Source: Chrysaora quinquecirrha (taxonomy: Eukaryota > Cnidaria > Scyphozoa > Semaeostomeae > Pelagiidae). From it: a stretch of 64,000 nt of DNA. Below, piece after piece: positions 11,579 to 22,700 of this stretch (its first letter is position 1; each line of letters starts with the position of its first letter). Below the pieces are notes generated by a model that worked only from the letters and a program-made list of their open reading frames with translations, was not told where the DNA came from and searched no databases. The DNA lies in contig JACTAT010000120.1 of NCBI GenBank assembly GCA_014526335.1, forward strand, positions 1-64,000. The letters are read 5' to 3'. The position numbers and the translations under genes are program-made.

Positions 11579-12845
11579 TTAATGGATTTTTTTAGTTTTT
11601 ATTTTCAAAACATCTAAGCATTTGGTACGAAGGATTTCTTCACTTATGTTTCCAACTTTTCTTTGAAATTTTCCAGAATTTCTTTTTCTATTTTTACCAG
11701 TAAATTTATACGGATGCAAAAAGTACGTATCGTAATTATACTCTTTCCAGGCCCTTCTGGTGTTTTGCTTCCATAGTTTACCCCATCCATATATTCTCTG
11801 CAAGTAAATACCATCGATAAATATCATATTCGATATATCATCTATGAGAATCAACGACATGGGAACTGAAACCTCCAAAAACACAAAGTCATCGTAGAAT
11901 TTTTGCCCAATCAATTCAAACTGTTTTGCATGTTTTTCTGGAATGTAAAATATATCAGATAACCCACCGATACAAATTCGTCTATTGTTACTGTTTTTGA
12001 AATAAATCTGAAACATGCTTGTTTTGTTAAACAGACTAGTCTTTTCCATGTCTGCAAATGTTTCACTGCATCGATATGCAGAGTTTGCTCGTTGCCAAAA
12101 ATACGTATCGGGAGATAGTGAACCCATCACATGTCCACCTGAAAAATCAAATTTTGGAGCTCCAAACCATATTTTTGTTTTATCAAGTGACAAAAAGTTC
12201 CACCAGTTAACTATCATGTCATCGTTTACATACAAATACCCTGTGTAACCGGGGTGACGTCGAATCGCTTCTACGAGACATTGAAAGCCATAAAACCCAT
12301 ACTGTTCTTTATCAGGGTGCGGAATTTTGATTATGTCGTATTTGCCAGATTTGTCAAGTTGAGGACCGCAAAAAACATATTTTTGAAAAATTGGCTTGTA
12401 GAATCTTTCAAGAACTGGAATATTCTCGTAAAAAGGATGGTTGAAGTTGATAGACAGATGTATAGTGCCCATTGGCTTGCCAGTACCCCCAAAGTTTAAC
12501 CTTTTGCTACAGTTACTAACTTTCATTAAAGGTGATTGTTTATTGTAGCCACAATTTTTGCAGGGCTTGTGCACACGTGTTTGATTACTGTAGTCACAGT
12601 CTTTGCAAGGCTCTTGTACACGTGATTGCTTACGGAAGCCACTAAATTTGCAGGGTACACGTGATAGCTTGGGGTAGCTGCAATTTTGATAATGCGTTTG
12701 CACACGTGATTGGTTATGCTGACCACAATCTTTACAATGCTTGTTCACTAAAGTAACTTTCTTGAATTCATAATCGAAGATAAAAACTGAAGTATGAATT
12801 GAAAGAGAATTAAACAGTGAATTATCCGAGTCTTCATGCAAGAAG
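11579..12845 (-). CDS. Glycosyltransferase-like protein with Cys-repeat stem, main exon
   Basis: An open exon of about 421 codons. It begins after a splice acceptor (TTTTTAG at 12851-12846) rather than at an ATG; an in-frame TGA lies just upstream. Residues 34-105 form about five repeats of some 15 residues, each with a Cys pair and a QSRV/QTRV core (for example PCKDCDYSNQTRVHK). The rest looks like a globular transferase domain: IHLSINFNHPFYENI, a GYLYVNDDMIVNWW block at about 201-214 whose NDD could serve as the metal/nucleotide-sugar binding acidic motif, then FSGGHVMGS and ICIGGLSDIFYIP. I think it resembles DUF288/STELLO-like or similar Golgi transferases, but this is from memory of motif style and not a firm family call. 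Substrate unknown. A Golgi type II protein is expected if the small upstream exon at 13552-13486 belongs to it. Confidence 0.75.
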
Positions 12846-13485
12846 CTAAAAAGTCATGGTAGCATGAATTGAAATTAATTCTTATTCATCAGAACAATCA
12901 AATTTATTATTTCTAGCAGAGTTTTTTTACTATATAGTATATATTTCATGTCATCGTATTGAAAGGCTAAAGAATTACGGGGGCCTTGAGGCGTATCCCC
13001 CTAAAAAAATTGTCAAGGCTTCAAACGCTCGGTAAGGGTGGGCAACGCCCATTCTGAATCATTCTAAGACAAAATACGCTCCAAATTCCTTCGTTCCGTT
13101 GTTCCGCGATTCCGGATTCCGTGTTTTAAAGATAGCTGTTGAAATTTTGGAGTGGCCTGCCAAATGAAACAAAAAACAGTGGTAAACGTCACAAATTGAT
13201 TGGTTCATCAATCAAATCAAATGTAAATATAGTTTCAATTGTTCAGCCCCCCCCCCCCAATAAGATAGGCTGTATTCCTTCCGTTCGGCTTATAAAAATA
13301 TTAAAACTTCTTCAATCGTTTTGAATATGGACATTTACTTTAATATCTTTAATAAAACAGTAAAACATGAATACTTATGGAGTATTTCAACTGTTGGAAT
13401 GCCGCAGGGCAGGCAAAGCACAAAAAGCTTTTTTCTAAAGAATAATAGAATAATAAAAGAGTAACAAAATAAAACTTTTACTTAC

Positions 13486-13552
13486 TGAAAAACAAAGAAA
13501 ACACCAATGATGAGGCTGCTACAAAAAGAAACATGTGCTTTAGATTCAGCAT
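13486..13552 (-). CDS. Candidate first exon: signal anchor of the glycosyltransferase-like gene
   Basis: An ATG followed by MLNLKHMFLFVAASSLVFSL and two Phe, a typical short signal anchor, then a good donor (A|GTAAGT). It is on the same strand and about 640 bases upstream of the main exon. The donor leaves one base over (phase 1), whereas the acceptor at 12845 needs two. A direct join would therefore run into a stop, so an unseen small middle exon is required or the exons belong to different transcripts. Confidence 0.55.
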
Positions 13553-14654
13553 CGTGGTGAGAATTCGGAGATAAGATAACGACTGTCCGTGAATCCGTGT
13601 TGTTGGAGTGCACGTACTTGCACTTCCTCTGTTGGCCTTGCTTTTGTTTGCCTCTTTATTTTTTTTATTTACCTTTTAATACTCACCAGGAAGTCAGGAA
13701 ATGCCTTCTGGTTGAAACGGGAAAACGCTGTTTCCGACCAATGCACCTGTCATCACTGCGGAGAAAGGGCTGCGGGAAAATAAGAAGCAGAGAGTGGGAG
13801 CACAGAACAGGAAGGACAGGAAGCAAGAACTGAAGAACCGAGGGGCATTTCACTCTTCAAAAAAGTGTGCGAGATTTTTACGGGATTTTTACTATAGCAA
13901 GAAGGATTTCCAAGGGATTTCCATGAAAACAATAAGTTTTCGAAAAAGGGTGTAAACGTAAGATTGCTGAAGATAGTTCCTCAACAGAATAAGATTGTTG
14001 TTCAGAGATAATTCAACACTCTAGAGGATATCCATGATGTATTGGCCTCGTATGTATCGAAAATTCAAGAGTTCAGGTATACAGTATAGTGGAAATAATA
14101 GTTTTGACCTGCGTTTCGTTTAAGTGTCCATTCTCTGTAGATTATTCTCCGCGAACTACACTCTTTTTTTTGCCCTTGATTTTGAGAACAAATTAAGAAC
14201 AAGCTGAGGCTGGCCTTTTCAAAAGCCCCAAGAATATCAACTAAACATGTAAGTACGACAGTCAGACTGAACATAAAAAGCAAGCAAAGAGAGAAATATA
14301 CAAAAATGCTGCATTTGCACACGAATATACTGCCAGACATTCATTGAAAAATATAAATATCTAAGTAACCAAGGAATTAAGAACAGATTAAGAACATTTC
14401 AGTCTCAAAAGCAATTTCCTGGTTCTTCAGCACAGAACAAGAGAAATGCGAGAAGAAAAAAAGAGTGTAGTGCAAGAAGAAATACAAGCGGCGAAGGCTT
14501 CTTTCTACAGCTAAAGGTTGATGTACAGCCCTGGCTGTGGCTGTACATTTAACAACTGCACAAAAAATCAGGGCAGGGAGGGGTAAAATAAAAGACCTTG
14601 CTAAGAGAAAAACTCGATTGAAATCGAGCCGTCAGCTAAGATCACCGGCGTGCA

Positions 14655-15385
14655 GCGTGATGTGCAGTAACCTGGAGGATGTTCAGTATACATAGGGTAT
14701 AGAATATCATCAGCATGCCATAGCGGAGGGATATCATCTGTATTGTGGAGGATGCCAATGCAACGTGGAGCGCTTTGATCAGTACAGTGGAGAGTACCAA
14801 TGCAACGTAGGGGCTGTCATTAGTACAGTGGAGGGTTATCATTTAGCAACGTGGAGGGATAACTTCAGAAGCTACAAAAAGTGGAGGATGCGAACTGCGA
14901 AGTATCGTGGAGGGTTATCATAAGTACAGAAGAGGGTTATCATTTGTAACCTGGACGGAAATCATCAGTACAGTGGAGGGTGCCAATTCAATGTGGAGGG
15001 ATATTTCAGTTAAGTAGAGGATGCGGAGTTTCGTTGAGGGCTATCATCAGTACAGTGGAGGGTTATCAATTGTGGCATGGAGGGATATCTTCAGTACAGT
15101 GGAGGATGCGGAGTATCGTGGAGGGTTATCATCAGTACAGTGGAGGGTTATCAATTGTGGCATGGAGGGATATCTTCAGTACAGTGGGGGATGCGGAGTA
15201 TCGTGGAGGGCTATCATCAGTACAGTGGAGGGTTATCAATTGTGGCATGGAGGGATATCTTCAGTACAGTGGAGGATGCGGAGTATCGTGGAGGGTTATC
15301 ATCAGTACAGTGGAGGGTTATCATTTGTGGCATGGAGGGTTATCATAAGTTCATTGGAGGGTTATCTTCAGTACAGTAGAGGATG
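14655..15385. repeat. Minisatellite with 85-bp higher-order structure
   Basis: The basic motif is about 21-22 bases (consensus near AGTACAGTGGAGGGTTATC plus 2-3 bases). From about 15070 the motifs are organised in an 85-base higher-order unit: the marker TGTGGCATGGAGGG recurs at 15071, 15156, 15241 and 15326. The left part is more diverged. The same motif family forms a second array at 37752-38132. The long open frames across it are artefacts. Confidence 0.9.
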
Positions 15386-16309
15386 ATTGCAACTAATACT
15401 GAATGATTTGTGGCAATTGCATGGACAATATACAGGATAGATGCATTTCAAAAAGTAGCTACCGTCTGAAGATCGTTTACCTCACCTCCGTCATGTAACT
15501 TCAAGCAGTTTCTGGTGTCACAGTGATTTGGCTCCTCAGTCTTACAATTTCGTGGGTACTTTTAATAAGGATTCTTCACGAATTGTACCACATTTTAAGA
15601 ATGAATTCTAAATAGTTATCCTTTACGTCTATAGTCAGTTAGGGACGTCTACAATGTAGACAAGCAAATAATTTTATTGCTATATGAATATTTATTTTGC
15701 TGCAGACACTTGCTTCCTTAAGTGCAATATCCACCCTGAAAGAAAGACATAGGTCTAGACCTAGGTCTCTGGCCCTTTCACATTCACCAAGGGAATGTAT
15801 CTGTTGCAATGTTTGTTGCTTGTTGCCTAATTTGTTGAAATTGCTATATGAAGTCTGCCGTACGAAGGTGTTGCTATATTAAAGTTTTTATAATGAAAGT
15901 TTTGTTCAATGTTTTATTTCTTCTTTCTGATTTTCACTGTGGAGCTGGGAATCAGAAGCCTACAAAATGCAACAAATTTCAACTTGTGCATCAAAACGAA
16001 CAGCCGGCGTTTCGTCTAGCATCTAGTTTTCCGCATCTGCATATTTCACAATATTAAAGAGGATTTAACAAAGTAAGACAGGTATCAGACAGAGCTGTAC
16101 TTGTATATTCAAAGCAATTTCATATACAGTGAGTATGCATTTAAATAAAATAATTCTCGCACCAGAATACATTAGTAGAAAATTTCAAATTCACAATTTC
16201 CCGCTCCCCATTCCTGATTGGTTCCCTGATTCCCGTTCCCAGAATTCTCTTTCCGGTGTATGAAAAATTTTCTTTGCTTTTATGGAAAATGCTCACCCTT
16301 TGCGTCATT

Positions 16310-16515
16310 CACTGCCACTTTGGGGGTGTGGAAATGGAGCTGTCACACTGATCAATCAGGTTTAGATTCATGATTTATTTACTGAATCAGATTCTATAGA
16401 TGAGTTGGTTAGCGAAGACAGCAACAGCGATAGTTGTAGAGCACCTAATTTAAGTGCCGAGCTGATACCAGGAGTTTGGGTGCCACTGCAATGTGAATAG
16501 TGAATGTTGTGTAGG
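16310..16515 (+). repeat. Dispersed repeat N, copy 1
   Basis: It shares TGAATCAGATTCTATAGATG, AAGACAGC, GAGCTGATA and GCCACTGCAAT blocks in order with 20690-20890. Family unknown. Confidence 0.65.
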
Positions 16516-17207
16516 GTCGGCTGTAGACAGACAGATCACTTTTTTCTTGTGGGGTCAATAACAATATTTAAAATTCGAACGACAAAAAATTATTGACTGT
16601 TAGGAAGGTGTCTTCCGCAAATCAAAAGGGCGTTTCCAGTAAGAAAAAGGGCGTCTCCCGTAAAAAAAGGGTATCGTCCAAAAAACCCAGACCCCCATGG
16701 GCCTGTCAATTTTTTTCTCTGGATCCGCGTCTGAAATAACAACAACACTATTGACAAAATAAATTTGTAGGCAACACATTTTGGCTACTTTGTCATGTCA
16801 TGCTCGTAAGTTTGGCACCAATCGTTGTAGAGATATTAGTTCACTTCTGTTTCTAAGGCAAAATGTTTCCACTTCTGCCAATCTCATCACGCGACTAATG
16901 GTCTTAGCAAATTTTTGCTCTACTTTTGCTGGTCGCAAAAAAGTTTTCCATCCCGCCATCGTTATTCGTAAACAGCAAAAGCAATCCTCTGGTGTTAATG
17001 CCTTTTTAAAGTGTTTGTAATGATGTAAATGATAAGCTTCTTCAATAATAATTTGCTACCTTTTGTTTTCACTTGTGTGAAAAGGTGCAAATTGAGAATA
17101 GTTTTCAAGAAGCAATTGATTAAAAAAATTGCTTTTTGCGTGGGCCTTCAAAACGGGGCAGTAATTAAAGTGCGGTAATACTAATACCTTTCGAAAATAT
17201 CTTGAAG

Positions 17208-18326
17208 ATGGCATCAACCCCATCAACTGCTCCGAAAATAACGAAAAATTCATATACAAGCCGGCCCACTCGTACAACGAAATTCCTCAAGTTCAAGATT
17301 CAGAATAATATTCAAATTTCTGGAGCTAGCGATACACAATCGACAGTAAATGTGGATGATTTAGATGATGACAATGATATCAAAGAAGAGTTTGAAGCGG
17401 AGCAAATTTCGAAATTGAGAGATCTAAATCACAGAATTTCTAAGCAGATTGCAAGAAGGAAAAGCTATCGGAGGATTAGCTTCAGAAGAGGACATAGGAA
17501 AAGTCTGATCAAAAGGTTTGAAAAGCTTGGTATAGAAGTTGAGGGGAATCGTGGTATCACTGTATCTGCTTCGTCAACAATCCCTGAAAACAACGATGAT
17601 GGTGATACAATAAAAAGTGCCCGATCATCCTTCTCAGAAAAGGTCCCAGAGACTACTCGAACTAACAGAAAGCCCAGTATATTCATATCAGACCTTACAC
17701 ACAACGATTCGCAAAGCCAGATTTCACGAGAGAAGTTAGAAAAATCAACTTATGGCCATGCTGACAAAGATAAGAATCGAAATGCAAGACGTCCAACCAT
17801 TTGGGAACGCACTAAAGAAATGAAGATCGCAGAAAAAAGAAAATCTATCAAACTTCCTACCTTGGACAAGGTTCAAAGGCTGTCGAGATCAAACGAACAT
17901 TTGAGGAAGAAGTCAACAAGTAAACACATTGACTTTAATGAAGATGCTCTTTCTAGCAAGCAAAGAAAGAACACGAAGGCAGCTTTAGATACGTCTCAGC
18001 TTGGATCCGGAATGAAACGTGCTTCTTCAGATAGCAACCTTAGCAACTCTTCCCAAAATTCCCCAGTTGCTCTTCCGCGTCTTAACATGCAAGAACGAAG
18101 AAATAATACTGGAATAATGGACACTGTTGCAAGATTACCTATGAATAATTCTAGTGATGGTTTTCCCAGCAATGAGATGATCACTGTAACGCAAAGAGCT
18201 CTTGCTCAACAGATTATGGTAAAAGGTTATGAGAATGATCCCGAAAGACCTTCAGATGATTACATGAGGAATAAAAGGCTATCAGAAGCATTTAGGGAGC
18301 TTGCTTTGTGTCGTTATTTGCGATGA
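17208..18326 (+). CDS. Unrecognised single-exon basic protein, 372 aa
   Basis: The start is taken as ATG 17208 (AAGATGG, a good context) and the stop as TGA 18324-18326. I do not recognise the protein. It is rich in Ser, Arg, Lys, Asn and Asp and looks largely disordered. A Thr/Ser-rich N-terminus is followed by an acidic patch (DDLDDDNDIKEEFEAE) and a strongly basic helix-like segment (ISKQIARRKSYRRISFRRG). A KR-rich middle follows (TIWERTKEMKIAEKRKS), and then a more ordered C-terminus (TQRALAQQIMVKGYENDPE...MRNKRLSEAFRELALCRYL). No signal peptide or membrane segment is seen. Its length and absence of stops in AT-rich sequence argue that it is coding. A nuclear or cytoskeletal scaffold is possible, without direct evidence. 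Confidence 0.7.
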   Translation: MASTPSTAPKITKNSYTSRPTRTTKFLKFKIQNNIQISGASDTQSTVNVDDLDDDNDIKEEFEAEQISKLRDLNHRISKQIARRKSYRRISFRRGHRKSLIKRFEKLGIEVEGNRGITVSASSTIPENNDDGDTIKSARSSFSEKVPETTRTNRKPSIFISDLTHNDSQSQISREKLEKSTYGHADKDKNRNARRPTIWERTKEMKIAEKRKSIKLPTLDKVQRLSRSNEHLRKKSTSKHIDFNEDALSSKQRKNTKAALDTSQLGSGMKRASSDSNLSNSSQNSPVALPRLNMQERRNNTGIMDTVARLPMNNSSDGFPSNEMITVTQRALAQQIMVKGYENDPERPSDDYMRNKRLSEAFRELALCRYLR

Positions 18327-19794
18327 TGTGACTACCAACTTAGAATGTTGTTGTACATCAGAATAGTTTACTTAGGCCTAGATAACCAATGACGCATTTT
18401 ACTTAAAACAAGATATTTACTGTATATAATTACGGAGCAAAATTCATAACGAGAAAATGCCGTGGAAGCATTTTATGTAGCTATTTCGTTCTCTATTTAT
18501 TATTCAAAAACATGGGAAGAAAAATTGATTCTGAATATACATTAAGGATAATCGCTTATGCTCGGCTTTAATCTTTTTGCTGTTTGCCCGCGGCAACATC
18601 AAAATTTGCCAAATTGTCCCAAATTATTTTTGAAGTTGCGGATTTACCATAATATTCTTCTATAAACTTTGTCAACTTTTTCTACGTCCCATCCTCAAAA
18701 CTGCCAACGCTTTTTTCTTGACTTATTAATCTATATATATTTAAATTGCCTTAGACTTAGTTTTTAGTTCCGACGTCGTGCCAGAGTCGTGTCATCAATA
18801 TTCTGGCCTGAACCGCACCGTAAACTCATGAACTTCGGGCGTGTTCTTCTGAACATCCAAATCTTACCAATTTCGAAAAGAGAAAGCTTCCGAAAAACAG
18901 AATCCATGATTTTCAAAAAACAGGAATTCTGAAAATCCGAGATTTTTAAAAAATTTGCTCCAAACGTCATTCAATTTTTGAGCCCAAATTCTTGCTTGCC
19001 TCGTTCCCAGACGCATTCGTGGGATGTCTCCTGGCAACTAGTAAAATGGAAGTTTCTTTCGGAGTTCAAAACCAGAATCTTTCGAAAGTATCTGCTTTGA
19101 TGGCAGAAGGTTTGCCGATTTCAAAAGAATGGCTTCGAAAAACACACATCCCCGAAAAAGAAGGCTAACGAAAAAATAATTGGTTTAGAAGAACGAACCC
19201 TTCCTTTAGTTCTAAGCTTTCATTGAGGTGTTTTTAACAGTTGCGCAGGAGGAAGAAAATTTTGGGGGGCTGCTTTAGTGTTTTAAGACATTAGGAATTT
19301 TAGAAGAACACCTAGCTAATAACCATGAACAATGAACTTTGCAGGTTATTTTGGGGGCCCCAGCTCCCAACCCTCATAGGCTGCTATGGCTCTGCATAGA
19401 GAGATGAACAAGCAACTTCTTAGCCAACCTCAAGGTGAGTATATCACCAACAAGCTCGCACATGCAAAATGTCAACGCCAAGAGAGTTTTTTATGTATTT
19501 TTCTGATTAACCAAGGTAGTTTTGATTTGGTATTCTTGAATGTGTACGCAATGAGTGATTTTAACTTTGTTTACATCGAGTAATCAAATGTAAATAGAAT
19601 CTAATTGATTGCAGGTGTCCGAAATCGAAATTAATCATAGAATTAAACATCTTTGAAGAAGTTTGATTTAGATGTTTGATTGAACGCCATACAGAACACT
19701 TTTGGATCGTCAATAGTTCAGTGTTTCCAATTCGCGTTGCGGTGTTTCAACGCTTGTTTTGTGTCTAGCTCTGAAATTGAAATCTCAATCAAAT
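18327..19794. other. Intergenic region upstream of the LamG-PAN gene
   Basis: No exon or named repeat recognised. It includes the 3' flank of the single-exon gene and the promoter side of the signal-peptide exon at 19795. Confidence 0.5.
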
Positions 19795-22700
19795 ATGGCT
19801 GCCATATTTGACGCATGCATATTGAGGATCATATTGCTGTCAATCGTTTTGCCTTTTCCATGTGGAGTTTACGGTAGGTGCTTACAAGGTTGTATCGTTT
19901 GTTTACTAAATAGCTACAATGGCTAAGGAAGAACCCATAGTGCATTTTCCTTATACATAACCAGATGGAGAAAGATATGCTTTTTGAGACGCTTCAAAGC
20001 GCCAGACTATGGCGCAATGCTCTCTTCTTTCATGTGATGTTTTTTTATCGTTGAAGCATGCAGCAACTATTATTTGTATATATTGTATGTAGGTAGCATT
20101 CTAATAAGGAACCAGTTCAGTAAATACCATGTAAGATGAGGGTATCAAAAGGACGGTCTTTCCCACTCTTCACGGGAGAACCGAAATCGATTTTCATGAG
20201 GAACGTAATGCTTAGGTTTTGTACCTTACCATTGCACGTTTCACGCTTGATACTAGTTCACGTTTCACGATATTGTTTTTGGTTACTTTCATGTTTCATA
20301 CATCTAAAAAACCTTGTCACATATCATGAACAAACTCCCGCCGTTTATTTCCCGTCTTAAAGGTGCTGTGGCGTCGTGCTGTCAGGAACTCAGTGTGGTT
20401 AGGGTTCAAGCCCAGCCATGGTAGCGTCACAGCCAGGGTCGAGGCATCGATTAGTTAATTTACAACTGAGATACTAGAAATTGGGGCTAAAACATCATTT
20501 CACCTTCATCTTCACCTTCAAATCTTTCTCAAACTGCTGAATACACCGATTAAGCATTATTTATCACTTCTTCCGAACTGATCTCTTCTTTTGGTTCAAA
20601 CATTTACCCATGATGTACCCGGAGTTTTGTCGAGAGCAAAAATAATGCCTTGGGGTGTCCCACCCTCCCACACCGCCGTGCCATTTTGTGGGCTTGGAAA
20701 TGGGGCTACTCTGAGCAATCAGGTTTAGATGATTTACTTAACTGAATCAGATTCTATAGATGAGTTTGTTGGCCAAGACAGCGACTGTGATAATGGTAGC
20801 TATCTAATTTGAGCGCAGAGCTGATAGCTACCAGGAGGTATTGGACAGCGAACTTTGAGGGCCACTGCAATCCGAATAGGGTGAATGTTTACATACAGAA
20901 AATTCATAGTTGCGAAAACGCAGTCCGAAGCGCTTATGTGCACAAATGACTGGTAGACCAGAAACAAATTCAAGCCGCCCATGATTATATGCCCTATTAA
21001 CAAGGCCTTAAACTGAAGGCAGAGATTCAAACTTAATTCGATAAAGAAATCATTTTTAACTGCATTCAATACTTTCTCAGGAAGCTGGCCGTTGGTGCAT
21101 TGGCCTATGCTGTCTGAGCAAATATCTCGTTGAGGTTGGTGATTGGATAAGAAATTGACTTTCGGCCAACACACCTCTCATATGGATACCATATAAGGTG
21201 CCATGGAGAAAATAGAACAGTAGAAAGACTGAGAAAAGAGAAGAATAAGAGTAAGAAAGTAGTTGGGAAGGGAAAAGGGAAAAAATCAGGCGCAAATGCT
21301 GGAATAATCGAACAAAGTTGTTCTACCACTGCTTACAATTACGAGGTTGTGCCAGGCAAGCCACCCAGCAAGAACATGCCATGCTCTTCGAAGAGGAAGT
21401 AACATGAAGTGACAGGGTGAAGTGAAGTCAACAGTTTTTCCTCACCGAGTGTGCGCGCGCAGCTCTTCGTCAAAACGTCACTACGGTAAAATTATCATTT
21501 AACCGCCATTGAAAAGGTTAGAACGTAAATGAGCTCCAGCCTTAAAAATGCTTTACGCTTTTTAAATCAAGTTTTAAATTTTAATCATCGATAAATGCAA
21601 TAATAAAGAAAACAAAACTTTTCACTGGCCAAAGCAAACACTTCACATCTAGTAGCAAAACAAGCACCTCTGCAAACACAAAAATGTCTATTTGTTGTTT
21701 GTGCAAATAATTTTTCCATTCGTTAGCTGTTAGGTCTGTTATTTCGGTTAAATCAAGTAGGCACGTTGCTAGGTTTTCCAATCATGCCTTGATCGAATGC
21801 AAAAAACCTGTTCAAATATTTCTCAAATGGCCAAATTTTCTTGCCTTATTTCTCTGGTAGCTACATCGTTTTGATGAATTGCAACCTATATGGAATTATG
21901 TAATATCAAAATCTTGAGCTTTGCTGCACTCGCTTTCTTCATTATCTTGTCATTGAGTTGCAACGAAAAATGCATCTTGGAAAACTGCAATTCTTCTTTC
22001 CCTCTTAGTTCAATTTTTTTACAAACTTTGTCATGAAACTGTTGAAACAAGTGAGAACGGGCGATATAGTACTAACACTGCTTACACCAGTTCTAAGAAA
22101 TGAGAAGAGCTTTAAGTGATGTTTCTTACCGAGAAAACGACATTAAAATAGCAAAGTAACAATTATAGATACCAAGATAAATGAAAATCATAAAAATGTG
22201 TCCAAATAAAAGCGAGGGGTCGGGAATTTTTCAAAAAAATTTCTAGACAGGAGGATGACAATTAGGAGGCCCACCAAGGGGGCTGCAAAATCACGCGATT
22301 ACGCGCAATTCTTCGATGATTCACGCAATCACGCACGATAAAATTTCATTTTCATGTACATACAACTTCAGGCGTTGATCCCCGATATTTTGAGCAGGAT
22401 TGATATTCAGGATGTTTAGCTTCATATATCTAAATGATTGGCTTTAAAAATTGTTTCCATGACGCGTTTATAACATAGAACACACGAAAATAAGATTTTA
22501 AGGGTTTTTATCATATGAGAGAATGACAGAAATATAGTAAGCTGACAATGTTTGATGCATAAAAGGACATTCCTGCATTCAATCATCCTCTCAATTATTT
22601 CGCCAATACTGTAAATCACGAAATCACGAGCCGTACCAAAGCATTTCACGCGACACGCAGGAGTTTAGATTCACGCATTCACGCGCAAAAACTTCTCGTT

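Larger units (their letters stand above)
13553..17207. other. Repeat-rich intergenic region
   Basis: It holds the 22-bp minisatellite at 14655-15385 and one copy of a dispersed repeat at 16310-16515. No exon with splice context or family similarity was recognised. Confidence 0.5.

Noticed and set aside
12015..12499. Plus-strand open frames
   Set aside because: Antisense shadows of the glycosyltransferase-like exon.
14980..15386. Three overlapping ~100-120-codon open frames
   Set aside because: They are the three frames of the 22-bp minisatellite and share its repeats; no gene.
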